DNA of 13,437 nucleotides from Candidatus Aminicenantota bacterium (lineage in GTDB: Bacteria > Acidobacteriota > Aminicenantia > Aminicenantales > Aminicenantaceae), in contig DAOWCB010000009.1 of NCBI GenBank assembly GCA_030633795.1, forward strand, positions 1 through 13,437, given 5' to 3'. Position numbers and translations under genes: made by a program. The notes under the pieces are model-generated. The model saw only the letters and a list, made by a program, of their open reading frames with translations. It ran no database searches and was not told the DNA's origin. Positions 5,998 to 13,437 of this stretch are shown here, piece by piece. The stretch's first letter is position 1, and every line of letters starts with the position of its first letter.

Positions 5998-6930
5998 TCA
6001 AGATTGAGGGTTTTGTTTTTGGAAATAGATGAGAGTTTGTTCAAGGTCTTTTTTTATCTGAAGGGACAGGGCTTCGGGAGTCTCAAACTTTTTTTCTTCT
6101 CTGATCTTTTCTAAAAAAAACACATGCAGCTTCTTTTTGTACAGACTATCGCTGTAATCGATGATATAAGATTCGATCATGACTTCTTTTTCGTTGAATG
6201 TGGGTTTGCTCCCTACGTGGGTGACTGATGGGAATTTTTTAGATCCGATCCCCACCCTGGATATGAACACACCGGGTGGTGCGATATCGTTTAAGGGGTG
6301 AATGTTGGCGGTGGGATAACCCAGTCTTTTTCCGCGTGATTTTCCTTTGATAACGGTTCCTTCGATTTCATAGGGTCTTCCAAGGAGCGCGTTGGCTTTT
6401 TCGATCTCACCTTTTTTGAGGATCTTTCGAATTAGGCTGCTGCTTACCACGGAACCATTGACGGTCACTGGAGGTATGGATTGGATAGAGAATCCATATC
6501 GGAACGCCAATTCACGTAATTTTGTTACATCTCCCTCCCTGCCCTTCCCGAATCTAAAATTATCTCCTACTATGATCTTTTTTGCCTTGAGTTTTTGAAG
6601 GATGATCGTCCGGATAAATTCTTCTGCAGTGATTTGGGAGAGGTTGTGGTCGAAAGACAATACAATGACCATCTGAACGCCGGATTTTTTGATCTCATTC
6701 AGCCGTTGCTCGATTGTCTGCAATAACTCAATTTTTCTTTTGGCAAAGATTTTCGCTGGGTGGGGATGGAATGTGAGAAGGAGAGGAAAAAGATTATTAT
6801 TTCTGGCATCCTCCACGAGAACTTGCAATATTTTTCGATGGCCTTGGTGGACGCCATCAAAATTCCCAATGGCAACGGCACAGTTATCAGGGGGAGAGGG
6901 GATGTCTTTAAGACTTTTTATACCTTGCAT
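5998..6930 (-). CDS. ribF: Bifunctional riboflavin kinase / FAD synthetase
   Basis: 310 residues, the standard RibF length. It phosphorylates riboflavin to FMN and adenylylates FMN to FAD in the cytoplasm. The N-terminal nucleotidyltransferase domain (about 15-165) carries AIGNFDGVHQGH (20-31), TFHPHPAKIF (53-62), VGDNFRFGKGREGD (121-134) and SSSLIRK (163-169). The C-terminal flavokinase domain (about 183-305) carries GKRLGYPTANI (200-210), PPGVF and HVGSKPTF (238-245). All key motifs are intact. The ATG at 6930 is 4 bases after the stop of the DUF1844 gene and has no clear ribosome site, which suggests translational coupling. The gene is upstream of pyrR in the same orientation. Confidence 0.96.
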   Translation of the reverse strand: MQGIKSLKDIPSPPDNCAVAIGNFDGVHQGHRKILQVLVEDARNNNLFPLLLTFHPHPAKIFAKRKIELLQTIEQRLNEIKKSGVQMVIVLSFDHNLSQITAEEFIRTIILQKLKAKKIIVGDNFRFGKGREGDVTKLRELAFRYGFSIQSIPPVTVNGSVVSSSLIRKILKKGEIEKANALLGRPYEIEGTVIKGKSRGKRLGYPTANIHPLNDIAPPGVFISRVGIGSKKFPSVTHVGSKPTFNEKEVMIESYIIDYSDSLYKKKLHVFFLEKIREEKKFETPEALSLQIKKDLEQTLIYFQKQNPQS

Positions 6931-6934
6931 GAAG

Positions 6935-7237
6935 TCATAATTTTATAATTTTTGCTTTTTCCATGTATGCCAACTTGAGTTGGTGTAGACTCGAGTCAAT
7001 AAACTGCTCTTCATCCGCCTTTAAATTCCCCTTGGTTTTTTCTTTGAGCAAGTCAAGGAGTTCGATTAGTCTCTTTGCAAGGTCAAGGTTTTTGTCTTCC
7101 ATTTTTTCCTTATTTTCCTCGATTTGTTGGAGTAAGATTAAGCCTTGCGTGAAAAACGGGAGCACAAGGGAACTAAATTCTAAGGGCGGAAGAACAAGCG
7201 GAGTCTCTTCATTTTTTTTCTTTTTATTTTCGCTCAT
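6935..7237 (-). CDS. DUF1844 domain protein
   Basis: A 100-residue cytoplasmic protein matching DUF1844. The family pattern is visible as EFSSLVLPFFTQGLILL (20-36), DLAKRLIELLDLLKEKTKGN (52-71) and a C-terminal acidic helix DEEQFIDSSLHQLKLAY. The N-terminus is Lys/Glu-rich and disordered. Its function is unknown in the literature I can recall; it is common in Acidobacteriota, deltaproteobacteria and relatives. The start ATG at 7237 is well supported by GGAG six to seven bases upstream. It appears to be the first gene of the long minus-strand operon leading into ribF, pyrR, pyrC and rnc, since the next gene upstream (mazG) runs the other way. Confidence 0.85.
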   Translation of the reverse strand: MSENKKKKNEETPLVLPPLEFSSLVLPFFTQGLILLQQIEENKEKMEDKNLDLAKRLIELLDLLKEKTKGNLKADEEQFIDSSLHQLKLAYMEKAKIIKL

Positions 7238-7455
7238 GATTTTCTCCGGAACTAGGTCGTCCTCATGATATACAAGGATTGAAATTAATTCCAGCTTAAG
7301 CTATCCTGAACTATTCATAAACGTTTTTTACCTTTTGGGCGAGCCGATCTTAATGCATCTGCCTCAACTTCGACTCGTGAATGTTCCAGGTCATTTTGGT
7401 TAAGCTGAAAAAAAATAATAACCTATAAAATCAAATAATTCAAGGAAGCAGCATC
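7238..7455. other. Divergent intergenic region between DUF1844 operon and mazG
   Basis: 218 bases without a credible gene, lying between two divergent transcription units, so it should hold promoters for both. Facing mazG, TATAAA at 7424-7429 could be a -10, but no good -35 is at the right distance. Facing the operon, TATATC and TATCAT near 7264-7272 (minus) are weak candidates. A perfect 10-base palindrome AGCTTAAGCT is at 7293-7302 and could be an operator or chance. I see no riboswitch-like or repeat structure. Confidence 0.5.
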
Positions 7456-8241
7456 ATGGAAGATTCCAGAATCGCTGGTGAAAAATTTGCTCGGTTAGTC
7501 GAAATCTTGGATGCCCTTCGTAGCGAAAATGGATGTCCCTGGGATCGGGAACAGGATGAGAGGGCGATCACTAACTTTTTTTTAGAAGAGGTTTATGAAG
7601 CTGTTGAGGCGGTGTACTCCAAGGACTATTCCTCGCTCGCCGAAGAGTTGGGGGATGTCATGATGGAGATCGTTTTCTTAGCCAGGATCGCCAAGGAAAA
7701 CCAAAACTTTACGATATCGGACATCCTGGAAGGCATCAATAACAAAATGATCCGACGGCATCCTCATGTTTTTGGAAAAAAACATCAGAAGAATTCAGTC
7801 AGAGTAAGGCAAGCTTGGAATGAACAAAAGCAAGCGGAAAAGGAGAGAGACTCCGTGTTGGATGGAATGACAAAATCCAATCCAGCTCTTCTCACTGCAT
7901 TTCAGGTGGGTGTGCGTGTATCCTCTTTCGGATTCGACTGGAGTCATCGGATGGATGTCCTTCAAAAGGTCAAAGAAGAGGTGGCAGAGCTGGAAAATGC
8001 AATCAAAGAGAAGCAAAAAAACGAGATATTTAGCGAAATTGGGGATATCCTATTCTCCTTGGCTAATCTGTCCCGGCACTTTGATGTGAATCCTGAGATC
8101 GCTTTACGGGAAGCCAACCAGAAATTTATGCGAAGATTCAGATTTGTCGAAAAAAAAATTAAACAGGAAAACAAAGAATTGGGACAGGTCGATTTGGAGG
8201 AACTGGAGAGAATTTGGGAAGAGGCAAAAAAACAAGAGTAG
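7456..8241 (+). CDS. mazG: MazG nucleoside triphosphate pyrophosphohydrolase
   Basis: 261 residues, as in E. coli MazG (about 263). It hydrolyses (d)NTPs to the monophosphate and pyrophosphate, a house-cleaning activity that may also lower (p)ppGpp-linked stress. Two tandem MazG domains are visible. The first has GCPWDREQ (26-33), metal-binding EEVYE (44-48) and EELGD (63-67), then IRRHPHVFG (99-107). The second, after a VRQAWNEQK linker, has KEEVAELE and SEIGDILFSLANLSR. All acidic metal ligands are kept. The ATG at 7456 has AAGGAAG with 7-base spacing. It is the only plus-strand gene between the two minus-strand operons. Its stop is 3 bases from the convergent prfB stop, leaving no room for a terminator between them. 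Confidence 0.96.
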   Translation: MEDSRIAGEKFARLVEILDALRSENGCPWDREQDERAITNFFLEEVYEAVEAVYSKDYSSLAEELGDVMMEIVFLARIAKENQNFTISDILEGINNKMIRRHPHVFGKKHQKNSVRVRQAWNEQKQAEKERDSVLDGMTKSNPALLTAFQVGVRVSSFGFDWSHRMDVLQKVKEEVAELENAIKEKQKNEIFSEIGDILFSLANLSRHFDVNPEIALREANQKFMRRFRFVEKKIKQENKELGQVDLEELERIWEEAKKQE

Positions 8242-8244
8242 GCT

Positions 8245-9376
8245 TTATGGTTTGTTTTTTTTCCTAAGAAGAAGGTTGGATTTGATGAATTCCTCGATGT
8301 CGCCGTCCAAAACCCGATCCACATCTCCGATTTCCACCTTTGTCCTCAAGTCTTTGATCATCCTGTAAGGATGAAGAACATAAGAACGAATCTGGTTCCC
8401 CCAGGCAATTTCTGATTTGGCATCTTCCAATTTTTCCTTTTTTTCCATCTTTTTTTTCTTTGCGAGTTCGTACAACCTGGCCTTCAGTACCTTCATGGCG
8501 GTGGCTTTGTTTTTGTGTTGAGATCGTTCATTTTGACATTGGACGACTATTCCTGAGGGAAGATGAGTGATTCTCACAGCCGAATCGGTGACATTTACGT
8601 GTTGCCCTCCACGTCCAGATGCTCTGTAAGTGTCGATTCGCAGGTCATCTGGATTGATGTCGATTTCGATGTTGTCTTCGACTTCTGGATAGACAAAAAC
8701 TGCAGCAAAGGATGTGTGCCGTCTTTTGTTCGCATCGAAAGGGGAAATCCTGACCAGGCGATGAACACCGGATTCCTGGCTTAGGTTACCATAAGCATGA
8801 TCTCCCAAGACACGGACAGTCGCGTTCTTGAGCCCGGCTTCTTCTCCGGGCTGCATATCGAGCACTTCGGCTTTGAACCCTTTCCTCTCGGCATATTTTA
8901 AATACATCCTGAGCAGCATTTGGGCCCAGTCCTGGGATTCCGTCCCGCCTGCTCCAGGATGGATTGTCAAAATGGCATTGAGCGGATCATCGGCATCATC
9001 GAACAGGGCCTGAAGTTTGGCTTCTTCAATCTCCTTTTGGAAAATGGCGAGGTTTTTTGTTATCTCTTCATGAACATCTTCGCCCTCTTCCATCAGTTCT
9101 GCCAGGACTTCCAGTTCTTCTTTTTTTTCAATAAGTTGGGAGAATAAATGGATTTCTCTTTCTAAAACTTTTTTATTTCTTTGGAGGGATTGCGACTTTT
9201 CCTGATCTTTCCAGATTTCAGGAGAGGATAATTGATCTTCGATTTTTTGTAGTTCGGACTTTTTTTGAGGGAGGTCAAAGAAAACCTCGGACTTCATCGA
9301 ATTGAGACAAAGCCTTTTTAATCTTTATAAAATATTCTGAGGCGCTTTTTTTAGAATCTTGATTTTTTGTTGTCAT
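8245..9376 (-). CDS. prfB: Peptide chain release factor 2, expressed by programmed +1 frameshift
   Basis: Terminates translation at UGA and UAA. The zero-frame part starts at an ATG (9376-9374) and encodes 33 residues (ending IKKALSQFDEVRGFL) before an in-frame TGA at 9277-9275. A +1 shift at CTT TGA C continues with DLPQKKSELQKIEDQL, giving about 376 residues. Both sides of the shift read as normal RF2 sequence, which is strong evidence for the joint. The release-factor motifs are the GGQ loop SGRGGQHVN and the codon-recognition SPF tripeptide in RISPFDANKRR. A simple ORF from an ATG at 9297 gives 350 residues but begins with seven out-of-frame residues and lacks the true N-terminus. The start lies 26 bases inside the end of lnt. 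Regulation is the classical RF2 loop: low RF2 favours the shift. Confidence 0.93.
9274..9288 (-). promoter_or_regulatory. Programmed +1 frameshift site of prfB
   Basis: Read on the minus strand: GAGG (9288-9285), four T bases, then CTT (9280-9278), TGA (9277-9275) and C (9274). This is the known RF2 recoding arrangement, in which a Shine-Dalgarno-like sequence just upstream promotes slippage from CTT to TTT before a slowly decoded UGA followed by C. The SD-like element is shorter and one base further away than the E. coli AGGGGG with 3-base spacing. The stop in frame 0 and the flanking RF2-like sequence on both sides are directly visible. Confidence 0.9.
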
Positions 9377-10892
9377 TTTTTCTGATAGCTAGTGCCAGAA
9401 TAAGGAATACGATGCCCAAAGTCAAGCTCGCTAGAGGAAAAAAATCTCCGTAGCGTGTATAGGGAGTTATGGTTTTCATCGGTGCGATCGTTTCTGTGAG
9501 ATAGGTCTGGGTCATTATCTCGGTCCGGGAAAGAATGCGGCCATAGGGATCGATGATTCCACTAACACCTGTCGTTGCGGATCTTAGTAAAAAACGTCTG
9601 TTTTCCACGGCCCTCACCACGGCGATAGCAAAATGTTGATAGGGAGCCGAGGAGTTTCCGTACCAGCCATCATTGGTGATGGTGACGAGGAAATCCGCGC
9701 CCTTTTTGACAAATTTTCTTACCAAATTGGGGAAAATGATTTCATAACAGATAGGGGTTCCAAATTTTTTCCCTTCGAATTGATGCAGCACAAATGCGTT
9801 TCCTGATGAAAGCTCCCCGATAGCATGAGTCATTTTTTCGATGAAAAAAAAGACTTTTTTATATGGGGTATATTCCCCGAAAGGGACAAGATGTATTTTG
9901 TAGTATTGACTCATCGAGAGGTCCGGATGCAAGCATAAGGTTGTGTTGTAATAGTGAGGGAGCTGTTGGAACATGACCGTTTCATTCGTGCCGAGGAGAA
10001 GAGTGGCTCCGGATTCCTGGGCAAATCGTGAAAGCTCGTATTTAAATTCTGGATAGATGTTGTAGGAACAGCTAAAACACAAAGGCACAGAAAATTCCGG
10101 CCAGATAATAAGACGAGATCCCTGTTTTGTGGCATCAGAAGACAGGTTTAAATGTTGGTTGAAGAGATCTCTTATCTGGAAGTCAGAGAATTGATCCCAT
10201 TGGATCTCGGAAGAAACATTGCCTTGGATAACAGATGCCTGGAAGGATTCTTCCATGGATGGATTGTTTTTCATGATCATCCATCCTCCAAAATGGAGGA
10301 GCAACACTAGGATAAGACTCAGAAAAAACGGAGTTCTGCGTCTGCGAATCATCGAGTAAACAAACAAGCTTTGGAAAAGCACCAAAATGAATGAGAGACC
10401 ATAGATTCCGGTAAGGGATGCCAGTTGGAGGAACCAGAGATTTTTGTACTGGCTGTATCCTAGAAGTCCCCAAGGAAAACCTGTTAACAGGTGGGTAAGG
10501 ATGTACTCGAATCCGATCCAGATGAAGGGGGCCAGAAGAAAAATAAGTTTGGGAAAAGTGCGCTGAATTTTGGCAAAAAACCAGGAAAAAAAGGCCCAGA
10601 AAAGAGCAAGGTAAATCACAAAGACGGCATAGATCAATAGGCTAATCCCGATAGAGAGATTGCCGTAATGAGCAGGTACCGCGGGAATCCAATAAATCAA
10701 GATGGCGTTGAATGCGATACCCCCAAGAAATCCAAGCAAAAAGGATTGTTTCGCTGATTTATTGTGCAGAGCAAAGAAAAGAGGGATGAGGGAAATCCAA
10801 CATAAAAAGGAAAGATTGAACTTGGGGAAGGAAAGCGCTGTCAAAGCCCCGCTGATAATCACCAGAAGGATATGGATCCATCTTATCTTCAA
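9351..10892 (-). CDS. lnt: Apolipoprotein N-acyltransferase
   Basis: 513 residues, the normal Lnt size. It adds the third acyl chain to the N-terminal Cys of lipoproteins in the inner membrane. About six hydrophobic segments lie in the first 205 residues (near 6-40, 52-70, 82-105, 115-135, 155-180 and 188-205), then a periplasmic nitrilase-like domain (about 216-480), then a last membrane segment near 487-503. The catalytic triad is visible: E266 in IIWPEFSVP, K332 in YYKIHLVPFGE and C382 in TPICYE; ITNDGWYG is also typical. The start is a TTG at 10892, supported by GAGG six bases upstream, in a 53-base gap after the SPOR gene. Its 3' end contains the start of prfB. Its presence supports a diderm host. 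Confidence 0.96.
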   Translation of the reverse strand: MKIRWIHILLVIISGALTALSFPKFNLSFLCWISLIPLFFALHNKSAKQSFLLGFLGGIAFNAILIYWIPAVPAHYGNLSIGISLLIYAVFVIYLALFWAFFSWFFAKIQRTFPKLIFLLAPFIWIGFEYILTHLLTGFPWGLLGYSQYKNLWFLQLASLTGIYGLSFILVLFQSLFVYSMIRRRRTPFFLSLILVLLLHFGGWMIMKNNPSMEESFQASVIQGNVSSEIQWDQFSDFQIRDLFNQHLNLSSDATKQGSRLIIWPEFSVPLCFSCSYNIYPEFKYELSRFAQESGATLLLGTNETVMFQQLPHYYNTTLCLHPDLSMSQYYKIHLVPFGEYTPYKKVFFFIEKMTHAIGELSSGNAFVLHQFEGKKFGTPICYEIIFPNLVRKFVKKGADFLVTITNDGWYGNSSAPYQHFAIAVVRAVENRRFLLRSATTGVSGIIDPYGRILSRTEIMTQTYLTETIAPMKTITPYTRYGDFFPLASLTLGIVFLILALAIRKNDNKKSRF

Positions 10893-10945
10893 AAAGGCCC
10901 TCTTTATCTTCGGTCAGATCGACTTATCGATGTCCCGTTTTTCAG

Positions 10946-11530
10946 CTATCTGATTATCAGGTAATCGCTTTGCTTTTTGTTTTCTTGCTGGGCCAGCTCA
11001 TCCCGTGCTTCTACGGCTTGAGCCCTGGTTGCATACCCGCCTAAACGAACACGGTAGAGCTTCCTTCTATCCGTTGGAGAGGGCTCCAGAATTATGGCGT
11101 TGTAACCTTTCTTTTTATACTCTTCTGCAAGGGTATTGGCGTTTTGCTTGTTGCTGTAAGCTCCAACCTGGATCCAATAGACATTTTGGTTAGGGGAAGA
11201 GGTTGCGGGCTTGGAGGATTCTACTTTGGGTTTGACGGCAGGTTCGGCTTTGACTTTTTCCTGTTGGACTTTGTCTTCTCCTGCTTTTTTGTGAGATTCC
11301 AGCTCCTGGCTTATCGGATCACCAGATTCTTTTTGGGGGATGGGTTTCTGTTCAATTATTTGTTCCGCTGGTTTCTCTGCCAGTTGTGTTTCTTCGACGA
11401 TTTTTCCTTGTTTTTTTCCCACAGATACTCCGAGGAGAAAAACCACGATGCCCAGAACCAGTATCGCGATGAAAATCAGAATAAGCTGGGAACTGGATAG
11501 TTGAAGTTCTCTGTAATCTTTGTTATTCAT
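10946..11530 (-). CDS. SPOR domain membrane protein
   Basis: 194 residues. A short cytoplasmic N-terminus is followed by one transmembrane segment (about 15-37), then a long Lys/Glu/Pro/Gln-rich flexible linker (about 40-112), and a SPOR domain (about 115-190) beginning NVYWIQVGAYSNKQNA and containing YRVRLGGYATRAQA. SPOR domains bind peptidoglycan stripped of stem peptides and often locate to the division septum, so the domain is predicted to lie in the periplasm. The architecture resembles FtsN/DedD-like proteins, but sequence alone does not assign it to one. The ATG is 6 bases after the slipin stop with no strong ribosome site, so translation is probably coupled. Confidence 0.9.
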   Translation of the reverse strand: MNNKDYRELQLSSSQLILIFIAILVLGIVVFLLGVSVGKKQGKIVEETQLAEKPAEQIIEQKPIPQKESGDPISQELESHKKAGEDKVQQEKVKAEPAVKPKVESSKPATSSPNQNVYWIQVGAYSNKQNANTLAEEYKKKGYNAIILEPSPTDRRKLYRVRLGGYATRAQAVEARDELAQQENKKQSDYLIIR

Positions 11531-11536
11531 GTCAAG

Positions 11537-12295
11537 CTAGTCCGTAGTCTCCTTTTTTCCCATTGAAAAGGCTTTCATCATTTCGATCGGAAGGGGAAAA
11601 ACAATGGTGGAATTTTTTTCTGTCGCAATTTCTGCAAGTGTTCCCAAGAACCTCAACTGAAGTGCCTGGGGATTGGCGGAAATAATATCTGCGGCCTCCT
11701 TGAGTTTATGGGAAGCCTGAAATTCACCTTCAGCATGGATGACCTTGGCTCTTCTTTCTCTTTCTGCTTCAGCCTGTCTGGCAATTGCGCGGACCATGTT
11801 CTCCGGAAGATCGACATGCTTCATTTCGACAAGTTGAACTTTGATGCCCCAGGGGTCTGTGTGTTTGTCGATAATTTCTTGAAGTTGGACATTGAGTTTT
11901 TCCCGTTCGGAAAGGAGTCCATCAAGCTCTACCACACCCAGCACACTTCTTAGAGTTGTCTGCGCAAGTTGAGATGTGGCGAATAAATAGTCTTGGACTT
12001 CGAGGACCGCTTTTTGAGGCTCCATTACGCGAAAGTAAACGACGGCGTTGACTTTGACGGATACATTATCTTTGGTGATGACATCTTGAGGGGGAATATC
12101 CATGACCACAATCCGCAGGCTCACGCGGACAATCCGATCGATGGGAGGAAAGACAAAAATCAGACCTGGCCCTTTCGGCTTTGCAAGAACCCGGCCAAGC
12201 CGAAAAATCACACCCCTTTCGTATTCCCTCAAGACTTTGATGGCATTTAACAAGTAAAGGACAACTAAGGATACTACTATAAGCACTGTATACAT
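11537..12295 (-). CDS. Slipin (stomatin/SPFH family membrane protein)
   Basis: 252 residues, typical for bacterial p-stomatin or slipin. An N-terminal membrane segment (about 2-18) is followed by REYERGVIFRLGRVL (23-37), GPGLIFVFPPIDRI (42-55), the SPFH core with VSVKVNAVVYFRV, and a C-terminal coiled coil rich in RQAEAERERRAKVI and AEGEFQAS. Such proteins oligomerise on membrane microdomains. Slipins are characteristically paired with NfeD, and NfeD-type proteases can cleave the slipin C-terminus; nfeD lies directly upstream here. The ribosome site AGGAGGT (12307-12301) is ideal. A possible separate promoter in the 82-base gap (TATAAT at 12331-12326) could allow slipin transcription independent of nfeD. 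Confidence 0.94.
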   Translation of the reverse strand: MYTVLIVVSLVVLYLLNAIKVLREYERGVIFRLGRVLAKPKGPGLIFVFPPIDRIVRVSLRIVVMDIPPQDVITKDNVSVKVNAVVYFRVMEPQKAVLEVQDYLFATSQLAQTTLRSVLGVVELDGLLSEREKLNVQLQEIIDKHTDPWGIKVQLVEMKHVDLPENMVRAIARQAEAERERRAKVIHAEGEFQASHKLKEAADIISANPQALQLRFLGTLAEIATEKNSTIVFPLPIEMMKAFSMGKKETTD

Positions 12296-12325
12296 CCTTC
12301 ACCTCCTCATTTGTTGATTTGCTCT

Positions 12326-12331
12326 ATTATA
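12326..12331 (-). promoter_or_regulatory. Possible -10 element upstream of slipin
   Basis: A perfect TATAAT on the minus strand in the AT-rich 82-base gap between nfeD and slipin. The hexamer at -35 distance is poor. It would give a short leader of roughly 25 bases that includes the AGGAGGT ribosome site. AT-rich chance is a real alternative. Confidence 0.25.
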
Positions 12332-12377
12332 TTATGAAAATTCCGATTTTTACCAGCAAAGCTTGAATTTTTTTTAT

Positions 12378-13437
12378 TCAGGCTTTGGTGACCCTGATTT
12401 TTAAGTTTTTTAGGACTTCGACGACTTGGACTTCTTCGCCTTTGGAAATCTCCTGGTCTGCCTCTGCATTCCAAAGTTCGCCGTGTACAAATACTTTGCC
12501 TCCAGGGGCTAAATCGCTCTGGGCTACACCTATCTCTCCGATCAGGCCCTCTTTTCCGGTATGGACTCTGTTGGCAAGAGCCCGGACAGCGATAAAAATC
12601 AAGAAAAGGAAGATCAAAGATAGGCCGACAGCGACAGGGATGATGAATTTCAAGCTCGGCCGGAGTTCCGGTATGGGGGCATCTATGAGCATAATGGATC
12701 CGATAACCATGGCGATAATTCCTCCTGCTGATAAAATTCCATAGCTCTGCACCTTTATTTCCAGGATAAACAGCCCGATTGCCAGGAGAATCAGGATTAA
12801 GCCTACGTAGTTGATCGGAAGAATTTGAAACGAAAAAATGGCCAGAAGGAGGGAGATGCCTCCCAACACGCCGGGAAGGATGGCTCCTGGATTGGAGAAT
12901 TCGAAGTAAAGTCCTAGTAATCCCAACATCAAGAGAATGTAGGCCAGGTTGGGATTGGAGATGGTCAACAGGAATTTTTGGCGGGCCGACATCGGGAGCT
13001 CTACGACCTGTTCCCCGCGAAGCTCGAGCAAATGTTCTTCGCCGTCGAATCGTTTGATGGTTTTTCCGTCAAAAAAATCGATGATATCCGTCACATCCTG
13101 AGCGATCAGATCGATCAGATTTCCATCGAGGGCCTCTGTTTCCGTGTAGGAGGAGCTTTCCCGGACAGCATCCTCGGCCATTTTTGCGTTTCTTTCTCTT
13201 TTTTCAGCAATGGATTTAATGTAAGAGACGGCATCGTTTGTGATTTTATCTGCCATGGTCTCATCCATTTGCTGACCGGTAATGGATACGCCCACGGGAT
13301 GAGCCGCTCCTGTGTTTGTCCCTGGAGCCATGACAAAAAGGTCGCATGCGATGGAAATAAAAAAGCCCGCTGAAGCAGCTCTGGCCCCGTTGGGACCGAC
13401 ATAGGCAGCGATGGGAACATCAGAACTCAAGATGCGT
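12378..13437 (-). CDS. nfeD: NfeD-type membrane serine protease, N-terminus off the window
   Basis: The 3' portion of the gene (353 codons plus stop visible). The frame stays open to position 13437, so no start is assigned; the TTG at 13430 is internal. The visible part opens in the ClpP-like protease domain, ILSSDVPIAAYVGP then GARAASAG. The Ser in AASAG (about 23rd visible residue) is the expected nucleophile, and the Lys of DKITNDAVSYI, 42 residues later, fits the catalytic Lys of the Ser-Lys dyad known for the archaeal homologue 1510-N. Four to six membrane segments follow (about residues 145-275), and then a C-terminal NfeD OB-fold domain containing GLIGEIGVAQSDLAPGGKVFVHG. This is the long NfeD form. 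It is followed by slipin, its usual partner, 82 bases downstream. Confidence 0.93.
   Translation of the reverse strand, partial: RILSSDVPIAAYVGPNGARAASAGFFISIACDLFVMAPGTNTGAAHPVGVSITGQQMDETMADKITNDAVSYIKSIAEKRERNAKMAEDAVRESSSYTETEALDGNLIDLIAQDVTDIIDFFDGKTIKRFDGEEHLLELRGEQVVELPMSARQKFLLTISNPNLAYILLMLGLLGLYFEFSNPGAILPGVLGGISLLLAIFSFQILPINYVGLILILLAIGLFILEIKVQSYGILSAGGIIAMVIGSIMLIDAPIPELRPSLKFIIPVAVGLSLIFLFLIFIAVRALANRVHTGKEGLIGEIGVAQSDLAPGGKVFVHGELWNAEADQEISKGEEVQVVEVLKNLKIRVTKA

Noticed and set aside
7293..7302. Palindrome AGCTTAAGCT in the divergent intergenic region, as an operator
   Set aside because: A single short palindrome without a second copy or clear promoter overlap; chance is likely.
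1..13437. Mobile elements, CRISPR arrays, prophage, tRNA or rRNA genes
   Set aside because: No transposase or integrase motifs, no spaced direct repeats and no RNA gene signatures were seen; nearly all sequence is accounted for by housekeeping genes.

Overview
The window looks like chromosomal housekeeping DNA from a Gram-negative-type bacterium. An apolipoprotein N-acyltransferase (Lnt) implies lipoproteins processed for an outer membrane, and SPOR and NfeD/slipin envelope proteins sit beside it. A PyrR-type pyrimidine regulator, a DUF1844 protein upstream of ribF, and the order nfeD-slipin-SPOR-lnt-prfB suggest a deep-branching lineage of the Acidobacteriota/Aminicenantes or deltaproteobacterial kind. 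That placement is inference from gene content and order, not proof. Base composition is moderate with many A/T tracts. I see no insertion sequences, CRISPR arrays, phage genes, tRNAs or rRNAs.

Layout, left to right. (1) Positions 1-967, minus: the first codons of an unidentified gene running off the left edge, preceded by a response regulator with a GGDEF-type diguanylate cyclase domain. (2) 1205-2245, plus: an AI-2E family membrane protein whose 3' end overlaps the convergent neighbour by 14 bases. (3) 2232-7237, minus: one tightly packed probable operon, transcribed DUF1844 - ribF - short leader with a hairpin - pyrR - truncated pyrB - pyrC - rnc - Mth938-like - Cys-rich protein. (4) 7456-8241, plus: mazG alone. 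(5) 8245 to the right edge, minus: an envelope/translation cluster transcribed nfeD (5' end off the window) - slipin - SPOR protein - lnt - prfB.

How the genes work together. The NfeD protease and slipin form a known membrane pair, and SPOR and Lnt act in the envelope. RF2 (prfB) is encoded with the classical autoregulatory +1 frameshift, so the full gene starts 79 bases upstream of the simple ATG ORF, inside the end of lnt. The central operon mixes flavin cofactor synthesis (ribF), pyrimidine regulation and synthesis (pyrR, pyrC) and RNA processing (rnc).

The most unusual points are these. Where an intact pyrB (aspartate carbamoyltransferase) is expected between pyrR and pyrC, there is only a 37-codon ORF. 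It keeps a pyrB-like start, a perfect ribosome site and a GTGA overlap with pyrC. RNase III carries Gly at a position normally occupied by a metal-binding catalytic Asp. A small leader ORF and hairpin precede pyrR. A conserved-looking Cys-rich protein of unknown function closes the operon.
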